Source: Phytophthora sp. 'mugwort' (lineage: Eukaryota; Oomycota; Peronosporomycetes; Peronosporales; Peronosporaceae). Taken from it: 64,000 nt of DNA. The DNA is taken from contig JAUCEF010000005.1 of assembly GCA_033558025.1 (NCBI GenBank), positions 1,612,001 through 1,676,000 of the forward strand, read 5' to 3'. Every line of letters begins with the position of its first letter. Within the stretch, counting starts at the first letter, position 1. A program made the position numbers and the translations under genes. Under the pieces are notes generated by a model that was given only the letters and a program-made list of their open reading frames with translations, was not told the DNA's origin and did not search any database. Positions 39,021 to 50,369 of the stretch are shown in pieces.

Positions 39021-40402
39021 ATGTACGCGGGGGAGTATAAGGAGCTACTTCGCGATGGCCACGGCTCCTATACGTTTCCAGGTAACTACTTTCACTACTC
39101 TGGCGGATGGCGAAGGGGGAAAATGCACGGGTTGGGCGAGTTCACCATGGGTGACGGGACAGTGTACGAGGGAGAGTTCGTAGATGGTGAAATCGAGGGT
39201 GTTGGGCTGAAGCGCTGGCCTGATGGGTCAAGCTACAGTGGTCATTTCCACCTAGGAGAGATGCATGGAGAAGGAGCCTATTTATCTGCCAAAGGCGAGA
39301 GATATGAAGGTCACTGGGAAAATAACCAGCGATGTGGTCATGGAGTTCTCCAATTACTGAACGGTGACTTGTACCGTGGAGACTTTGTCGCTCATCTACC
39401 AGATGGCCGAGGTAAAATGACATACGCTGCTATTGAGCATGTATATGACGGGGAGTGGGTGGATGGAGCGAGGTGTGGAACGGGCCTGCTATATGATGCC
39501 ACTGGAAATCGTCTCTACGAAGGATACTGGAGCGGTGATCAACGCCATGGTCAGGGTGTCGGTATTCTATCAATCGTTAATAACGTCGACGAAGCTGACA
39601 AAAAGTTGCCCAGCTCATTGTGGTATGGTGGCGGGTGGAAGAATAACGAGCCGGAAGGTAATACGGAACTGTAGTGCTGTGCTTAAGCCTGCCCACTCGC
39701 GACTGATATAATGTTGTTGTGCTCTTTGCTTATACCATAGCTCGAACAACCAAGATCGTAGTTATGACTATGACTAGAGGACAGGGCTCCCGACCGGTAA
39801 CTGCGAATGAGCACGAAAAAGAAAATTTTCCATTGGACGAGCTGCATGAGCTTCCTGTCCCGTTGAATGTCGCGAACAAGCGGATTCCAACCCTGGCGGT
39901 GGTCTGCATGAGCCAAGGTGAAGGTCAGGATAACACTTCAAGTGATACCGTAAGAGTTAAAGGGGAGCACGGACGGCGCTTCCGCCTGCGCATATTTGAA
40001 GGTGCCATCCCTTCTCAGACCTCGGGTGGACCAGAAGTGGAAATTGGCGCTGGCTTGGCATGGCAGTTTGTTTCTAGTGATCAAAGCGCGTCCTGTGAAA
40101 AGTTGTCTGTGCCTGGAAATACCCAACCAGCTTTAACTGGGTCGAATCAGGCCCTAACGAGCTCAAAAGACTCGACAAGTGAGGGAACGGCAGCAGAAAC
40201 GAGTCACTCTAAAGAATCTGCGCCAGATTTTTCGACAGAGACCCGCTTAGACGTGGTGACTACTGAGGCAACTGCTGGCCTAGCTGTCTTTCGTGATTTG
40301 GTGCTCCCTACGACGACACTTGTCGGTGACTACTACTTAGTGTGTGAAAGCTTGGCATCGGATTCACTTTCCCCGGCGTTTATTCCGCTAGTAATCGAGT
40401 AG
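39021..40402 (+). CDS. MORN-repeat protein with C-terminal beta-sandwich-like region, 432 aa
   Basis: Exon 1 is 39021..39657 and exon 2 is 39741..40402. The 83-nt intron has donor GTAATA and acceptor CATAG, and the join (NEPE then ARTTKIVV) keeps frame over 1299 nt. Residues 1-195 hold about seven to eight MORN repeats (YSGGWRRGKMHGLGEF, YEGEFVDGEIEGVG, YRGDFVAHLPDGRG). MORN repeats commonly bind membranes or cytoskeleton in protists. Residues about 213-432 are unrelated: a possible Ig- or filamin-like beta region (TLAVVCMSQ; GDYYLVCESLASDSLSPAF) split by a Ser/Thr-rich linker. A retained intron would give a 217-aa MORN-only form ending at 39674. The start is the ATG at 39021; the open frame before it begins with TTG only. 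Confidence 0.8.
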
Positions 40403-40477
40403 ACTTGGTTAGGCCTACTATATTGCAGTAGCGTGCATCACAATAAGAGCGCTCCTATATTTCTCTTCTGTTCCCGT

Positions 40478-42259
40478 CTAAATGTCCTTGAAGACAAAGG
40501 GTGTTTCTAGCGTGAAAGTTTCTCCGTCAGGTACAGCATCGAATAGATTCTCACTTGAGTGAGTCATGGGGGTGCAGCGGAACGCGACAACCTGGTGTGG
40601 CTCACCCACTGCAGCAAGTTCATCAGGACTTGAATTTCCGTTCACACCTTTCTTCATCAGCTTCGTTTGAGCAGATTTCTCTGGCGACGTAAGCTTGTTG
40701 GTCCCAGATCGGTGAGGGTTGTACTTGATTGCCACGACAATCATTCCTTTCTAAAAAAACAGAGTAAGCAGTGTAAGATTTCGAGTTCTAGCTGACAAAG
40801 TTATCAAGGAAGAGTGCAAGCATACAGCTGAAATACGGAATGCACAAGTAGCCCTCGTAGGATTAGCACCAAAGTTGGTCTCATCGCGTTCTTCTGTTTG
40901 GTGGGCCTTTTCCTGCGGCACAGCGGGATGGGTCTTGGTGATAATTTCCAGAAGACCCGAGATATCCTCAATTTCGATCAAAAACGGAGATGACGACGTG
41001 TTCTGCAAGAAAACGTTTGTCGGTGGAGCCGGTATGGTACTCTGCAACAAAAAAAGATGAAAATTAGCAGAAGAAAGCTGAATTGTGAAGAAATTGACAC
41101 TTGAAAGCTTACGGATGACGGCTTCTTGAACACGAATTCGTCTGGCGTCACTAAAATAGGGTTCGGAGCCGTCCTTGGCGTCTGCGCCGATGTAGACCCT
41201 GGAGTCAGCGTTTCCTCGTCAAACTCGTTGAAGTCGTCCGAGAACGAGTTGAAGCGCTGGGCTGCTCGTGGCGAGCGCACTCCAAGCTCCACTTCTGGAG
41301 CATTAAGAGCATATTTTATTCCGAACCAAGCTGGGAGTTCGCCTTTCGCTTTCTTGAAACTCTCGATTTCAGCTGCATCTTTTCCAAAGTGATCCAACTG
41401 CTTGGCAACTTCTATCCAATTATTTGTTGCAACCGGGAGATTGAGCACCTGCAACGTTCACATGAATAGGGTATACCCGTTATGAGTATTCGTAACAGAG
41501 TGAGAACGAAAAAAAAGACACGAACCCGCCATTCGACTCGCTCGGAGGAATGAATATCATGGGTGAGAGGAAAGCCAATGTTGACCTTCTCTACTTTGTG
41601 GTAGACGTTTTGAAACTCGTGGCAGTAATCGAGCACTAAATCGCTTAATGAGTCGAACTTCATCTCCTTGTTCATGAGCTTATCGCATCGACTGAGCCCC
41701 AACGCTCCCCATTTTTGTTGGTGGTGGCGAATACCCAGAACGATGTGGCGGTGCATTGATAAGCCCGCTGTCGTCTTAAAGCTGATTGGAAATCGCTCGA
41801 GATTCGGCATTCCTGCAGTCAGGTAGGCCCCCAAGAAGACTGCTTCCAGACACTGGATAGGCAACCCCTCTCTTATGATTTCTTTCGCGGTGTTTGCGAT
41901 ACTTTTAAAACTACGATTCTTGCTTACATCGAAGTACAGAGTTCCCGTGTAGTTGTATCTGGTCGACACAAAAAGAAAATATCATTGGTAAGAAAGCGAG
42001 CTGCACACACTAACTCGATACCTTCCACTTACTCGAGACAACTAATGAGATTCTGGATAGCGAGCAATCTGCTTTTCATGGGAACCTTGGACCCGAAAGA
42101 GGGAAGCTTTGGCTCGGGAGGCTGTGGATGCATTCGGAATCAGGCCCTAGTCACTTTATACCTAAGCACGCAATTTCGTACACAGACCTCTGGAAGATTT
42201 GTCATGGCCTTCACCTTCTGCCAGGCATCCTGCAGCTCCTCACTAGTGATCGCAGCCAT
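40478..42259 (-). CDS. Vasohibin-family tubulin carboxypeptidase, 472 aa, six exons
   Basis: Exons are 42188..42259, 42033..42121, 41526..41958, 41113..41448, 40826..41041 and 40478..40750. The introns are 66-77 nt, all phases agree (1419 nt), and most donors are good. Residues 55-190 match vasohibins: YNYTGTLYFDV, LPIQCLEAVFLG, MPNLERFPISFK, RHIVLGI, GALGLSR, LVLDY. The predicted Cys-His-Ser triad is C90, H125 and S143. The Cys-His spacing equals that of human VASH1 (35); His-Ser is one longer (18 versus 17). Vasohibins remove the C-terminal tyrosine of alpha-tubulin, in animals together with SVBP; no SVBP-like gene is evident here. The C-terminal 270 residues are an extension absent from VASH1. 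The donor of intron 1 (GTCTGT) is weak, and an alternative 27 nt upstream also keeps frame. Confidence 0.88.
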
Positions 42260-42483
42260 GATGTCAATCTAATCGAAGCTTCAGACTACCGCGCGAATGC
42301 ATTATTTATTCCTGCTATAAATAGAGTAATATTTCCACCTCACTATGTTTATCTGGAGGGAAAATCTTAGCCGAATGTCCTGGACATAAATACAAACGTA
42401 GTGAAAAACTGTTTAAAAAGTGATTTAGGTGCCTGAATCAAATATACGCAACATCATTACCTACAAACTATGCACACGGCTTA

Positions 42484-45151
42484 TTACTGAAGCTGCATCA
42501 TAAAATTTATAGCCCCTTGCTTCTTGAGTCGCGCCAGCACAGGATTTTCCTCCTCGGAAGGAGGCCCAGATTTGGCTTCCTCGTCAAATTTACGGCTCGC
42601 ACGGCGTTGACTCCGGCGGAATCGCGTGTGGCTGTTTTCCTCATCGTCATCGCTGCGGTCCTCAGCACTTTCCTCAATAAATGAGGAATCGTGTCGAGAT
42701 CGTGTTATCAGACCACTTCGAGACAACGGCCTCTCTTTTTTCACAGATCGTTTCTCGAGACTGCCGCTGCCACTTCCGCTTTGTTGGCATTGGCGGCTGC
42801 GACGTGAGCGACGAGAACGACTGGAATGGTGATTTGCTTCATCATCTTCAGTGCTTTCGTCGTTTTCATCTTCATCAAGGAACGAAGAATTGCGGCGTCC
42901 GCGGTCCGAAGGCCTAGTCCACGCGTTTCCATTCAGCGAAAACTTGCCATCGATCGACGGGGTATCGTAGCTCACGGTACGCGGTCGATTTAGGAGACTA
43001 TCGTCACTGTCGTCATCAGACTCGTTTTCCGCTGGATTCTCCTCTTTAATCGGGTCCGTTTGCAGCGTCTCCCCAAACATCGTGTTGAACGAAGCTCGGC
43101 GATTGAGGTGGCGTCGCGGATCAGCCAGTCCAGCACGAGGAGTAGGAATTGCAGCAGCGTTATTGTTCAGCTGGCTATGAAACTCAGTGTCAACTGTTGG
43201 CATTGGTCTTTCGACCATTGAGCTTCGTCCCGGAATCTGAAGAGGCTTTACACGCTCCGAGCCCCAGTTCAATGCACTGAGGCTATCAGACTTTGGACGC
43301 ATTCTGCCAAGCTCGTTTTCGACCTTTTGCTGATCCTCTTTTTGCTTTTGAAGCACAACGCTTTCTGAGAACTGTTTCGAGCGCCTGCGGTGTCGCCTGT
43401 GAGTTCGTCGCCAGATAGCAGCTCGAGCCTGAATTAGTTCCTCTCTCTTCACCACATCAGGAAGAAGCCTTGCCATTTTCGGGATGAGCTTGCAGCACTC
43501 CTGAGCGCCAACTGCTCCTAGGAGGAAGGCGCAATACTCCATCGCAGACGTTTTCTCTCTGCCAAAATCTTTTGTCTGATCCTGGAAATCTTGTACACGT
43601 TCTTCGTCAAAGGAGACAAGCTCGCGGACTGTCTGAATAATCTTTTTGTGAAGTTTTTTCGCCGCCTTCGGATCAGTTTCGGGAATAACTTCCACAAACT
43701 CCTCGCCCTCGTCTTCCGAAGTTGTTGAGCTCGTTCTTCTCAGCAAAGCCGGCGACGCACGGGTGGATTCAGTGCTCGAGTACTGGCTTGAAGGTGCGTA
43801 CAACTCGTTGCTCACCGGCTCAACAGCAGACTGGCCAACACTTTGCAGCTCATAGGACTGCGGCGCCTCCGACACTTCGATGACTTCTTCAGTTCCGTTG
43901 AATTTCGCCACCTGTGTTTCGGGTAGGGGATCAGCATGGACGAGTGGATCCGAGATTTCGTTGTCATTCTCGCCGGTCTCGCTCCACGAAGATGACTAAA
44001 CAACCCATAAAATCATATTAGGTATTAGTCAAAATCCAGACTCGGGCTCATTACTTGGCCAGCCAGTACTTACAACAATCTCGAAGAAGGAGTCGAAGCC
44101 GAGAAACTGCTTTACTTTCCCGACCAGCACAGATTCAGTGGAGATTTCTGGCATCTGAAACACCTACAGATGAACAATATAAGTAACTAGAGCAGAAAGA
44201 AAAGGAACCACATAAAAAAATGTACCTGCTCAACGTAGAGAGCAAGTTGCTGCTCCTTCAGCTCCTGCAAAGACTTCTTGCGCATGCCACCAAAGAGCGA
44301 ATCCCGCTTGCGGTCTCTTGGAAAAGCAATCTGCGTCATATGTGCGCCGAACGACACGCGAAGCTCGCTGTACAAAGCAAGTCAACCAGTCAGTAAATAA
44401 CTTGCAATAAAACAATACCGATTCTAGGGCAACTCACTCGTCAAATGCTTGAAGCTCTGTGAAGGTTTTCCAGACCTTCCACTTAATACTCGGCTTGTCA
44501 ACTGGGCGTGCAGGCAGCACCAATTGACACGACAACTCGAACTCCTGTTAAATCGGACACAATTGTTGAGTACCGCCATCTGGCTCCGCGTGACAGAATC
44601 AGACGGCAGCAAAAAACGCACCACCGTCTCCGTGTGTTCGTCACGCATGCTGGACGTGAGCACGGCTAAGAACTTGTGCCCGACGTCCTCGCTGGCGCTG
44701 ATCGGGAGGCGCTCATACTCCGTGATGGCCGTGTAGACCGCGAAGAACCAGGCGTCAGTAGTGGCCTTATCCTTGTCCTGCAGCTTGAGCTTCTACTTCC
44801 CACAGTCATCTGTTAGCTCACAACTTATTTCACTCAACTCGTGCTCTATATTACTCGACGGACCTTGCGGACTCCGTTGCCAGCCTCGTATATGATGAAT
44901 CCGTCCGGGACCTGCTCCAGTTTCGCGTCTCGCAAGTCGATACGCCCCAGCGGATGCAGCATGTCCTGATCCGCTAGTGACGAGTACGCGAGCTCCAGCA
45001 GTTGCGGTTGCAGCACGACCGTCACGCGCTGCGGCTTGACCTTGCCCGACTGGTGACGCCGCGTCAGCGACTCGTCCAGCCGCGAGAGCAGCAGCAGCCC
45101 CTGCATCTGCTTCATGCGACGACGCCCCCCGCTCCTTTTGGTCATTGTCAT
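42484..45151 (-). CDS. PH-PX domain protein, 768 aa, six exons
   Basis: Exons are 44864..45151, 44625..44792, 44438..44544, 44226..44367, 44074..44163 and 42484..43995. Introns are 62-80 nt, all GT-AG, and the total of 2307 nt keeps frame. Residues about 15-150 form a PH domain (RVTVVLQPQLLELAY; DAWFFAVYTAITEYE). Residues about 153-265 form a PX domain (KWKVWKTFTELQAFD, KKSLQELKEQQLALYVEQV). Both bind phosphoinositides, so membrane trafficking is the likely setting. The last 500 residues are disordered, rich in Ser, Arg and Glu (RRSRRSRQCQQSGSGSGS), perhaps a phospho-regulated scaffold. The frame is open 49 codons upstream of the chosen ATG to a splice acceptor at 45298 (CACAG then TGAACC), so a 5' exon is probable and the true start may be further out. 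Confidence 0.8.
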
Positions 45152-45299
45152 GCCTGCTTCGTCTCCGGGTCGAGCGGCAGCGGATTGAGCTTTGGATGCT
45201 TCTTCCTGCTCCCTCGTCGCTCCCACGCCGCCCTGCTCGTGAATCTCCAATTTCGCATATACAGATGGTTGGGGTGCTCCGAATAGAGGCCGGTTCACT

Positions 45300-45894
45300 G
45301 TGAATAATTAGAATTTGCTTGTGAAAATAGTATTTGCGTGACTAAACGGGATTTTCACAGAATCTGAGTCATTCTAACTGTGGGATATTAGAATTATCAA
45401 ATCTCCGACCGTACTTAAGTGCGTCAGTCTCCGTAACTACTGTACCTGTGGCGCGCCCGATCGTCGAGAGTATGACTTTGAAGCCCACGATGCTTGTGAT
45501 TTCGCTCGGCAAGTTGCGACGGGGCCATTGAACACATGGGTCGCCGGGCCCGAGGCCTCTTCCCCTCCTGACGTCGCAGAACGTGCGCGAGAGGTTCCTC
45601 ACGGATCAGGTGGTTACTCGCTGTGAGTATCGCGACCGCCCAACGATCAAGCACGAAGTGCTTCAACGTTCGCAATGCGGACGATCCCCATCGTCTTGAT
45701 CTCTGGAAAGAGGTTCAAGAGGACGACGCCCAGTTTGCCCTTTGGCGGAAGGAGCCCGTCGGCTCCCTAACTACTACTCTACGAGCCAGCTTCGCGGAAT
45801 TCGATGTTAGCATGGAACGCTAGCTTCGCTTCGACTTCGCGAAGCTCAAGGCGAAGTGCCAATTGCCTCCTAGCTTCCGCACTCGGCCCCACAG
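45300..45894. other. Spacer with unassigned coding-like fragments
   Basis: Between the PH-PX gene and the Copia element. The plus-strand frame around 45440-45610 reads YDFEAHDACDFARQVATG and then a stop. A second, shifted frame at 45623..45823 reads DPHRLDLWKEVQEDDAQFAL. A minus frame at 45369..45602 ends ALKYGRRFDNSNIPQLE. These look like pieces of decayed genes or transposons, but I cannot assign them. Any 5' exon and promoter of the PH-PX gene should also lie here. Confidence 0.35.
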
Positions 45895-45938
45895 TGCTGA
45901 GGTAACCAGCTTGGGCCGTTGTTTCTTTGAAGTACCCG
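45895..45938 (+). repeat. Putative 5' LTR start of the Copia element
   Basis: TGCTGAGGTAACCAGCTTGG and the next 24 bp pair with the sequence at 50283..50326, with about six to eight mismatches and one gap. The rest of this LTR (to about 46040) has no counterpart, because the other copy is truncated. The LTR end and primer-binding site cannot be fixed. Confidence 0.55.
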
Positions 45939-46070
45939 AAGATTGCGCCAGATAACAGAATACCAAGTGGAATCACCACCCTCTTTTCATTTATCAAATA
46001 ATGGAACACTCTAGCTTTTCCTTTCAATAGGTTAACAGCCGCAAGCTCCCCGCTTCCTTCTTCTCCAAAA

Positions 46071-47080
46071 ATGAAGCAGAAATCGATAATGAAACCGTCT
46101 CAAGCGAACATCAGCTGTTTAAACGCACTTACCGTCAACAACACTGCGGAAGGTACCCATCGGGATGCCGACCGCGATGTACTTGACGCGGGCGTGCATC
46201 GTGACTGCTCGATGACTCCGCCACCAGTCCAATCAAACACATCTTTTCATACGGGGAGAAGCCGTCATGGAAGTCGTTCTTCCTCACCACCAACTGCTCA
46301 TCGTGATCGTCTTGAACCTTGCTACGAGCGAGTTGTCAATACATTCAAGATGGAGACGTTTGACGGTTCCGCGGAGCCAGGGGCATCGATTCAGGTGTGG
46401 CTACATAGTTCACACGATACGAGGCTATTCTCGCAATGCATGAACATCTCCACGACATTCGCCTCCCCAGAGCATAAAGAATGCATTGTTTTTCCAGCAT
46501 CCCCACGGCGTTGCCAGCCAGTGGTACATCGCTAACTTACGCGACGTTCGAAACCGCCCCCTGGCCAGTCTTGGACGAGCCCTTAAACGTGAGTTTGGTA
46601 GTAAGCTGTCCAAGCTATGGCTGCAGCGACGTCGCCAGACGGGCTGGAAACATACGACACCAACAACCTGGCACTAAGCTCGTCTATCACGAACGCGTGG
46701 CGCAAACATGCGGATAATTTACAGATGATAATTCGTGAAGACTTGGGTCGCCCTTTGCGCGAGATGGAGAAGGCCATTGCGAAGCTGTGCACACTTGCGG
46801 GGCACCAAGGTATCCTGACTGCTTCATCGCAAATCTCAGCTTCGAATCGACCTGACAATGCAAGAAACGCAGCCACCAAGCATGAAGCTCCCGAGACTGA
46901 CAGGAAGAGAGACAGTATATACAAGCGCCGCGACTATTAAAAGGCTCGCTGTGGTACATGCGACGAGATGGGTCACACTACCGGATATCATGATAAGTTC
47001 GTGGTTTACAAACAAGCTGGCCTGGCGCATGGTGCTCGCAACCAGGACTCCAAGCATCATACACGAAACCAATCACTAAA
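46071..47080 (+). pseudogene. Copia gag relic
   Basis: An open frame from 46071 (MKQKSIMKPSQANISCLN) carries FKMETFDGSAEPGASIQVW, then shifts to frames reading GVASQWYIANLRDVRN and AWRKHADNLQMIIREDLG. A zinc-knuckle-like CGTCDEMGHTTGYH follows near 46955; its last ligand position is His rather than Cys. At least three frame changes show it is dead. Confidence 0.65.
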
Positions 47081-47159
47081 TGATGCAAGCGACGACGACG
47101 AAAAGGAGACAGAACCGCGATCATTTGACTGACGGTCACGGGAGCCATCACGAAGTACG

Positions 47160-48205
47160 GGTCATGTTTTTGACCTGGGATTTCGGATGGTGCCCCGATC
47201 ATAGGTTCGGGTTCGACTTATCACATCACGGGAAAACGAGAGACGTTGTTCGATCTGCATGATTGCGAGCTCACACCGTTAAAATTGCATACGAGAGATT
47301 ATTGTGGGGACACCAGAAAGGAAAGATGGTCATGACTCGTCTCAACAAAACAGTACTGAATAATGTTGTCTTCGTCGGGCAGGTTTTACTCAGACATTGA
47401 TCTCAGTCAAGCAACTGATTTATGACGGAATGAAAGTGGAGTTCACTGATAAGGAGTGCTTGATTTACGACAAACCTATTTTGCGTGGAACCGCGCATCA
47501 TGGAGTCTACACACTGAATACCACCTGCAATGACAGTCGTCGGTTTTCGCCCAAATCCAATAGACGATTGGCACCAACGACTTGGGCATCTACACGACCG
47601 ATCTATCGTCGACTTGTCAAAGCCCAAAGAAGTTAAGGGCATGACTATCGTCTGCTCACTCACTCCTTTCAAACCATGCGAGATTTGCGCAAGGAGCAAG
47701 ATCAGTCGCGCGTCACTCGACAAGCCTCCCGTACCCTAGCTGCTCAAAACGAAGTTTGTCATGGAGATCTCGCTGGACCCTTCCAACGCAGCTATATGGC
47801 AATCGCTACTATTACGTTTTGAAGTGGAAAGGATACACCACTGCATACTTCATTAAGGAGAAGAGCGAAGCCAACAAGTTGTTTCCAAGGTTACATGCAT
47901 ATTGTTAATCGCCGTTTCAGCAAGATCAACGGCATTAAATTTATGGATCGGATAATGGCGGCGAGTTCACTGCAAATTCTTTTCGTTAAGTGTATGAAGA
48001 TGAAGGGCCGGCGATGGAGATGCCGGAACCGGAGGTACATTACCAAAATGGAGTAATTGAGCGTACACATCGTCGAGCCCTCATGCTCAGGCTGAGCTAC
48101 CCCACAACTTATGGGAATATGCGGTGGGAAGTGCTGTGTACACTCGGAATCGTGCTCTGTCGGGAGGAGACAAAGCGCAGACCCCTTTCGAGAAATTCTG
48201 GGTAG
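47160..48205 (+). pseudogene. Copia protease/integrase relic
   Basis: The GAG-pre-integrase motif DWHQRLGHLHDRSIVDLS is near 47550, with zinc-ligand cysteines in PCEICARSK. An integrase core fragment (SDNGGEF near 47955; HYQNGVIERTHR near 48040) includes the catalytic Asp and Glu neighbourhoods. Frameshifts and stops separate all the pieces. Confidence 0.65.
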
Positions 48206-48346
48206 GAAACCAGATCAAAACGTTTGGTCAAAGATGCGTGGCTTTAATCCCTCCTGAACAGCGAGCAAAAACTTACAACTTCTGACCCAAACGGAGAACC
48301 GGCATCTTTATAGGCACTGACCCACAACGAAAAGAGTTTTGCATAT

Positions 48347-50270
48347 GTGTCCGGGCGAGGCCATCGTGTAATTCGCAGCCGGAGTGTTGTGTTCCTGGAA
48401 CCTCCGCACCTCTCACGTTTCGAAGGGAACGAGCCTACTCATGATAACCCACTGAACGTTGTCTCCGACGACAATGCACTGGGCGATGTGTCCGAGCTCA
48501 ATGATGCCGAAGACATTGACGACAATATAATGGGCGAAGTGTATGAGCCCAATGATATCGGAAACACTGGGGACGACCAGCAACCTTCCATCGGACCGTC
48601 GATCAATCCTGCTCAAGTGATTGCGATCAGCGGTTCTGACTGTATGTCTCGTCACAGACGTTCAGAACGCATTTCAAGTCGTGATGCCAACTTAGCGCTC
48701 ACTGCTGCTCATGCCGCATTACGTGAAGTAATTCACGATGCGAATTTAAGGGAAGCCCGAGCGTCTGACTGGCCTTTGTGGGAAAATGCCATTAAAGAAA
48801 AAATTAAGGCCCTACGAGAAAATGACACGTTCGACCTAGTTGAACCAGCGTCCGGAGCACACATAATTGGCTCGACCTTTGTTTCCGAGTCAAGAAGAAT
48901 GAGCTCGGTGAAGTCAACCGACTAAAAGCACGAATTTGCGCTCAGGGCTTCATTCAGGAATTTTCGAAGGACTGTTTCGAAACTTATGCCCCAGTGGCAA
49001 GATTAAACTCCATCCGTGATTTCGTTACATTGGCGACCCAAGTGGACATGCGCGTACGCCAGGGCGATGTCCCCACAGCGTACGTCAAGGCGGGATTGGC
49101 GGACGAAGTTTACGTTCGTCAACCACACGGCTACGAGGAGGAAAGTGAAAGGTTTGGCGCCTGAAGAAGGCTTTATATGGCTTAAAGCGAGCTGGACGCG
49201 AGTGGAACCTGGAGCTAAACAAGTTCTTTTGGCAAAAAAATGGCTTTCAGCCAACTCGTGAACATCCCTGCGTTTATTCTCATCCTACTAACGGGATGAT
49301 TGTGTTAATTTATGTGGATGACGTCCTCATAGGGTATGATGACAAGAACGCAATGGAACTACTTACGCAAGCCCTGTAGAGCAAGTATGGAATTAAAGAT
49401 CTCGGTGACCTTAACTGGTTTCTAGGTATACGTAGTCAGATGGATTACGGTCAAGGTTTCACTACTCTGGACCAGGCCCAATTTACCGAAGAGATTTTTC
49501 GTCGATTTGGTATAGAAAATTGCCGGCCTCGAAAGACTTCTATGGACAAAGTCTTTATTTTGTACAATCGGTCCCAAGATGAAGAAGGTGCTGGTGAGGT
49601 TCCATATCGCCAGGCTGTCGGTGCTATACTCTACTTGGCACGAGTAACGCGACCCGATATTGCCTTTGCAGTTAATCAAGTCGCCGCTCATGCGTCCAAC
49701 CCGTCCAAGCTGCGCTGGGTAGCTGTCAAAACTATTCTTCGATATTTGGCCAGCACCAAAGAAATGGGAATTATTTATCGTCGAGACCCCTCAGCGTTTC
49801 CAGTTCGACTTTACACTAATGCTGACTGGTCAAACAACGAGGAAGATCGGCGATCAATTTCTGGTGTCTTTGTACAAGATTTTGGGTGTCCCGTATCATG
49901 GCAGACAAAGCGCCAACGAATTGTCCCAAAATCATCTCATATCGCGGAATATGTTGCTGCTGATGACGGAGTGGAAGAAGCTCAGTGGACTCAGATGCTT
50001 ATTCAACGACTCATGAAGACTGAAATCACTGCTGTCATACCAGCGATGATCGACAACAAGTCAACTATCAAGCGACTCACAAATGGCAAAAGCTCTGAAG
50101 CTTAAAAGACTGTCGACCGCATTATTTTCCATTCTTGACGCTGTTTCATCTGGGATGCTACAACTGGTGTATTGCTCTACAACTGAAATGCTTGCTGATG
50201 GCCTGACCAAGTCACTGGGTACGACACGTTTCGTGAGATCCGAAAACCTGTTGGGGTCACTGAGCTAGAT
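48347..50270 (+). pseudogene. Copia reverse transcriptase and RNase H relic
   Basis: The RT begins near 48750 (REARASDWPLWENAIKEK) and continues after a frameshift with AQGFIQEF and ETYAPVARL. The catalytic YVDD lies near 49312 (LIYVDDVLIGYDD). An in-frame TAG near 49378 breaks the frame before SKYGIKDLGDLNWFLGI. The longest intact part, 49440..50105, covers the connection and RNase H (RPDIAFAVNQVA, YTNADWSNNEEDRRS). The tail reads TEMLADGLTKSLG, the standard Copia C-terminus. Confidence 0.85.
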
Positions 50271-50282
50271 CCAGCGCGGAAA

Positions 50283-50326
50283 TGTTGAAGTAACCAGCTT
50301 GGCCCGTTGCTTCTTTGAAAGATCCG
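50283..50326 (+). repeat. Truncated 3' LTR of the Copia element
   Basis: It starts TGTTGAAGTAACCAGCTTGG directly after a purine-rich tract. Similarity to the 5' copy stops after about 44 bp, where the sequence switches to the 3' end of the minus-strand Gypsy pol. This marks a junction between two elements. Confidence 0.55.
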
Positions 50327-50369
50327 TGAGTCGGCTGCAAGGCGAGGTGGAGCTCCGCCGGGTACTTAA

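Larger units (their letters stand above)
45895..50326 (+). mobile_element. Ty1/Copia LTR retrotransposon, decayed
   Basis: Gag, zinc knuckle, integrase, reverse transcriptase and RNase H pieces follow in the Copia order on the plus strand, broken by many stops and frameshifts. Each side starts with the same roughly 44-bp sequence (TGYTGARGTAACCAGCTTGG at 45895 and 50283), which I take as LTR starts. A purine-rich stretch (GCGCGGAAA) directly precedes the second copy, as a polypurine tract should. The second LTR is cut short at about 50326, where Gypsy-related sequence of opposite strand begins. Confidence 0.8.

Noticed and set aside
38994..39674. MORN protein starting at 38994 and ending at 39674
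   Set aside because: The frame at 38994 begins with TTG; the first ATG is at 39021. The end at 39674 is only reached by reading into a donor (GTAATA); splicing in phase extends the protein to 40402.
45152..45298. Start of the PH-PX protein at 45298
   Set aside because: The codon is GTG and sits on a splice acceptor; it is more likely internal to an exon than a start.
47990..48205. Plus-strand 71-codon frame as an independent gene
   Set aside because: It reads as part of the Copia integrase core (GVIERTHR).
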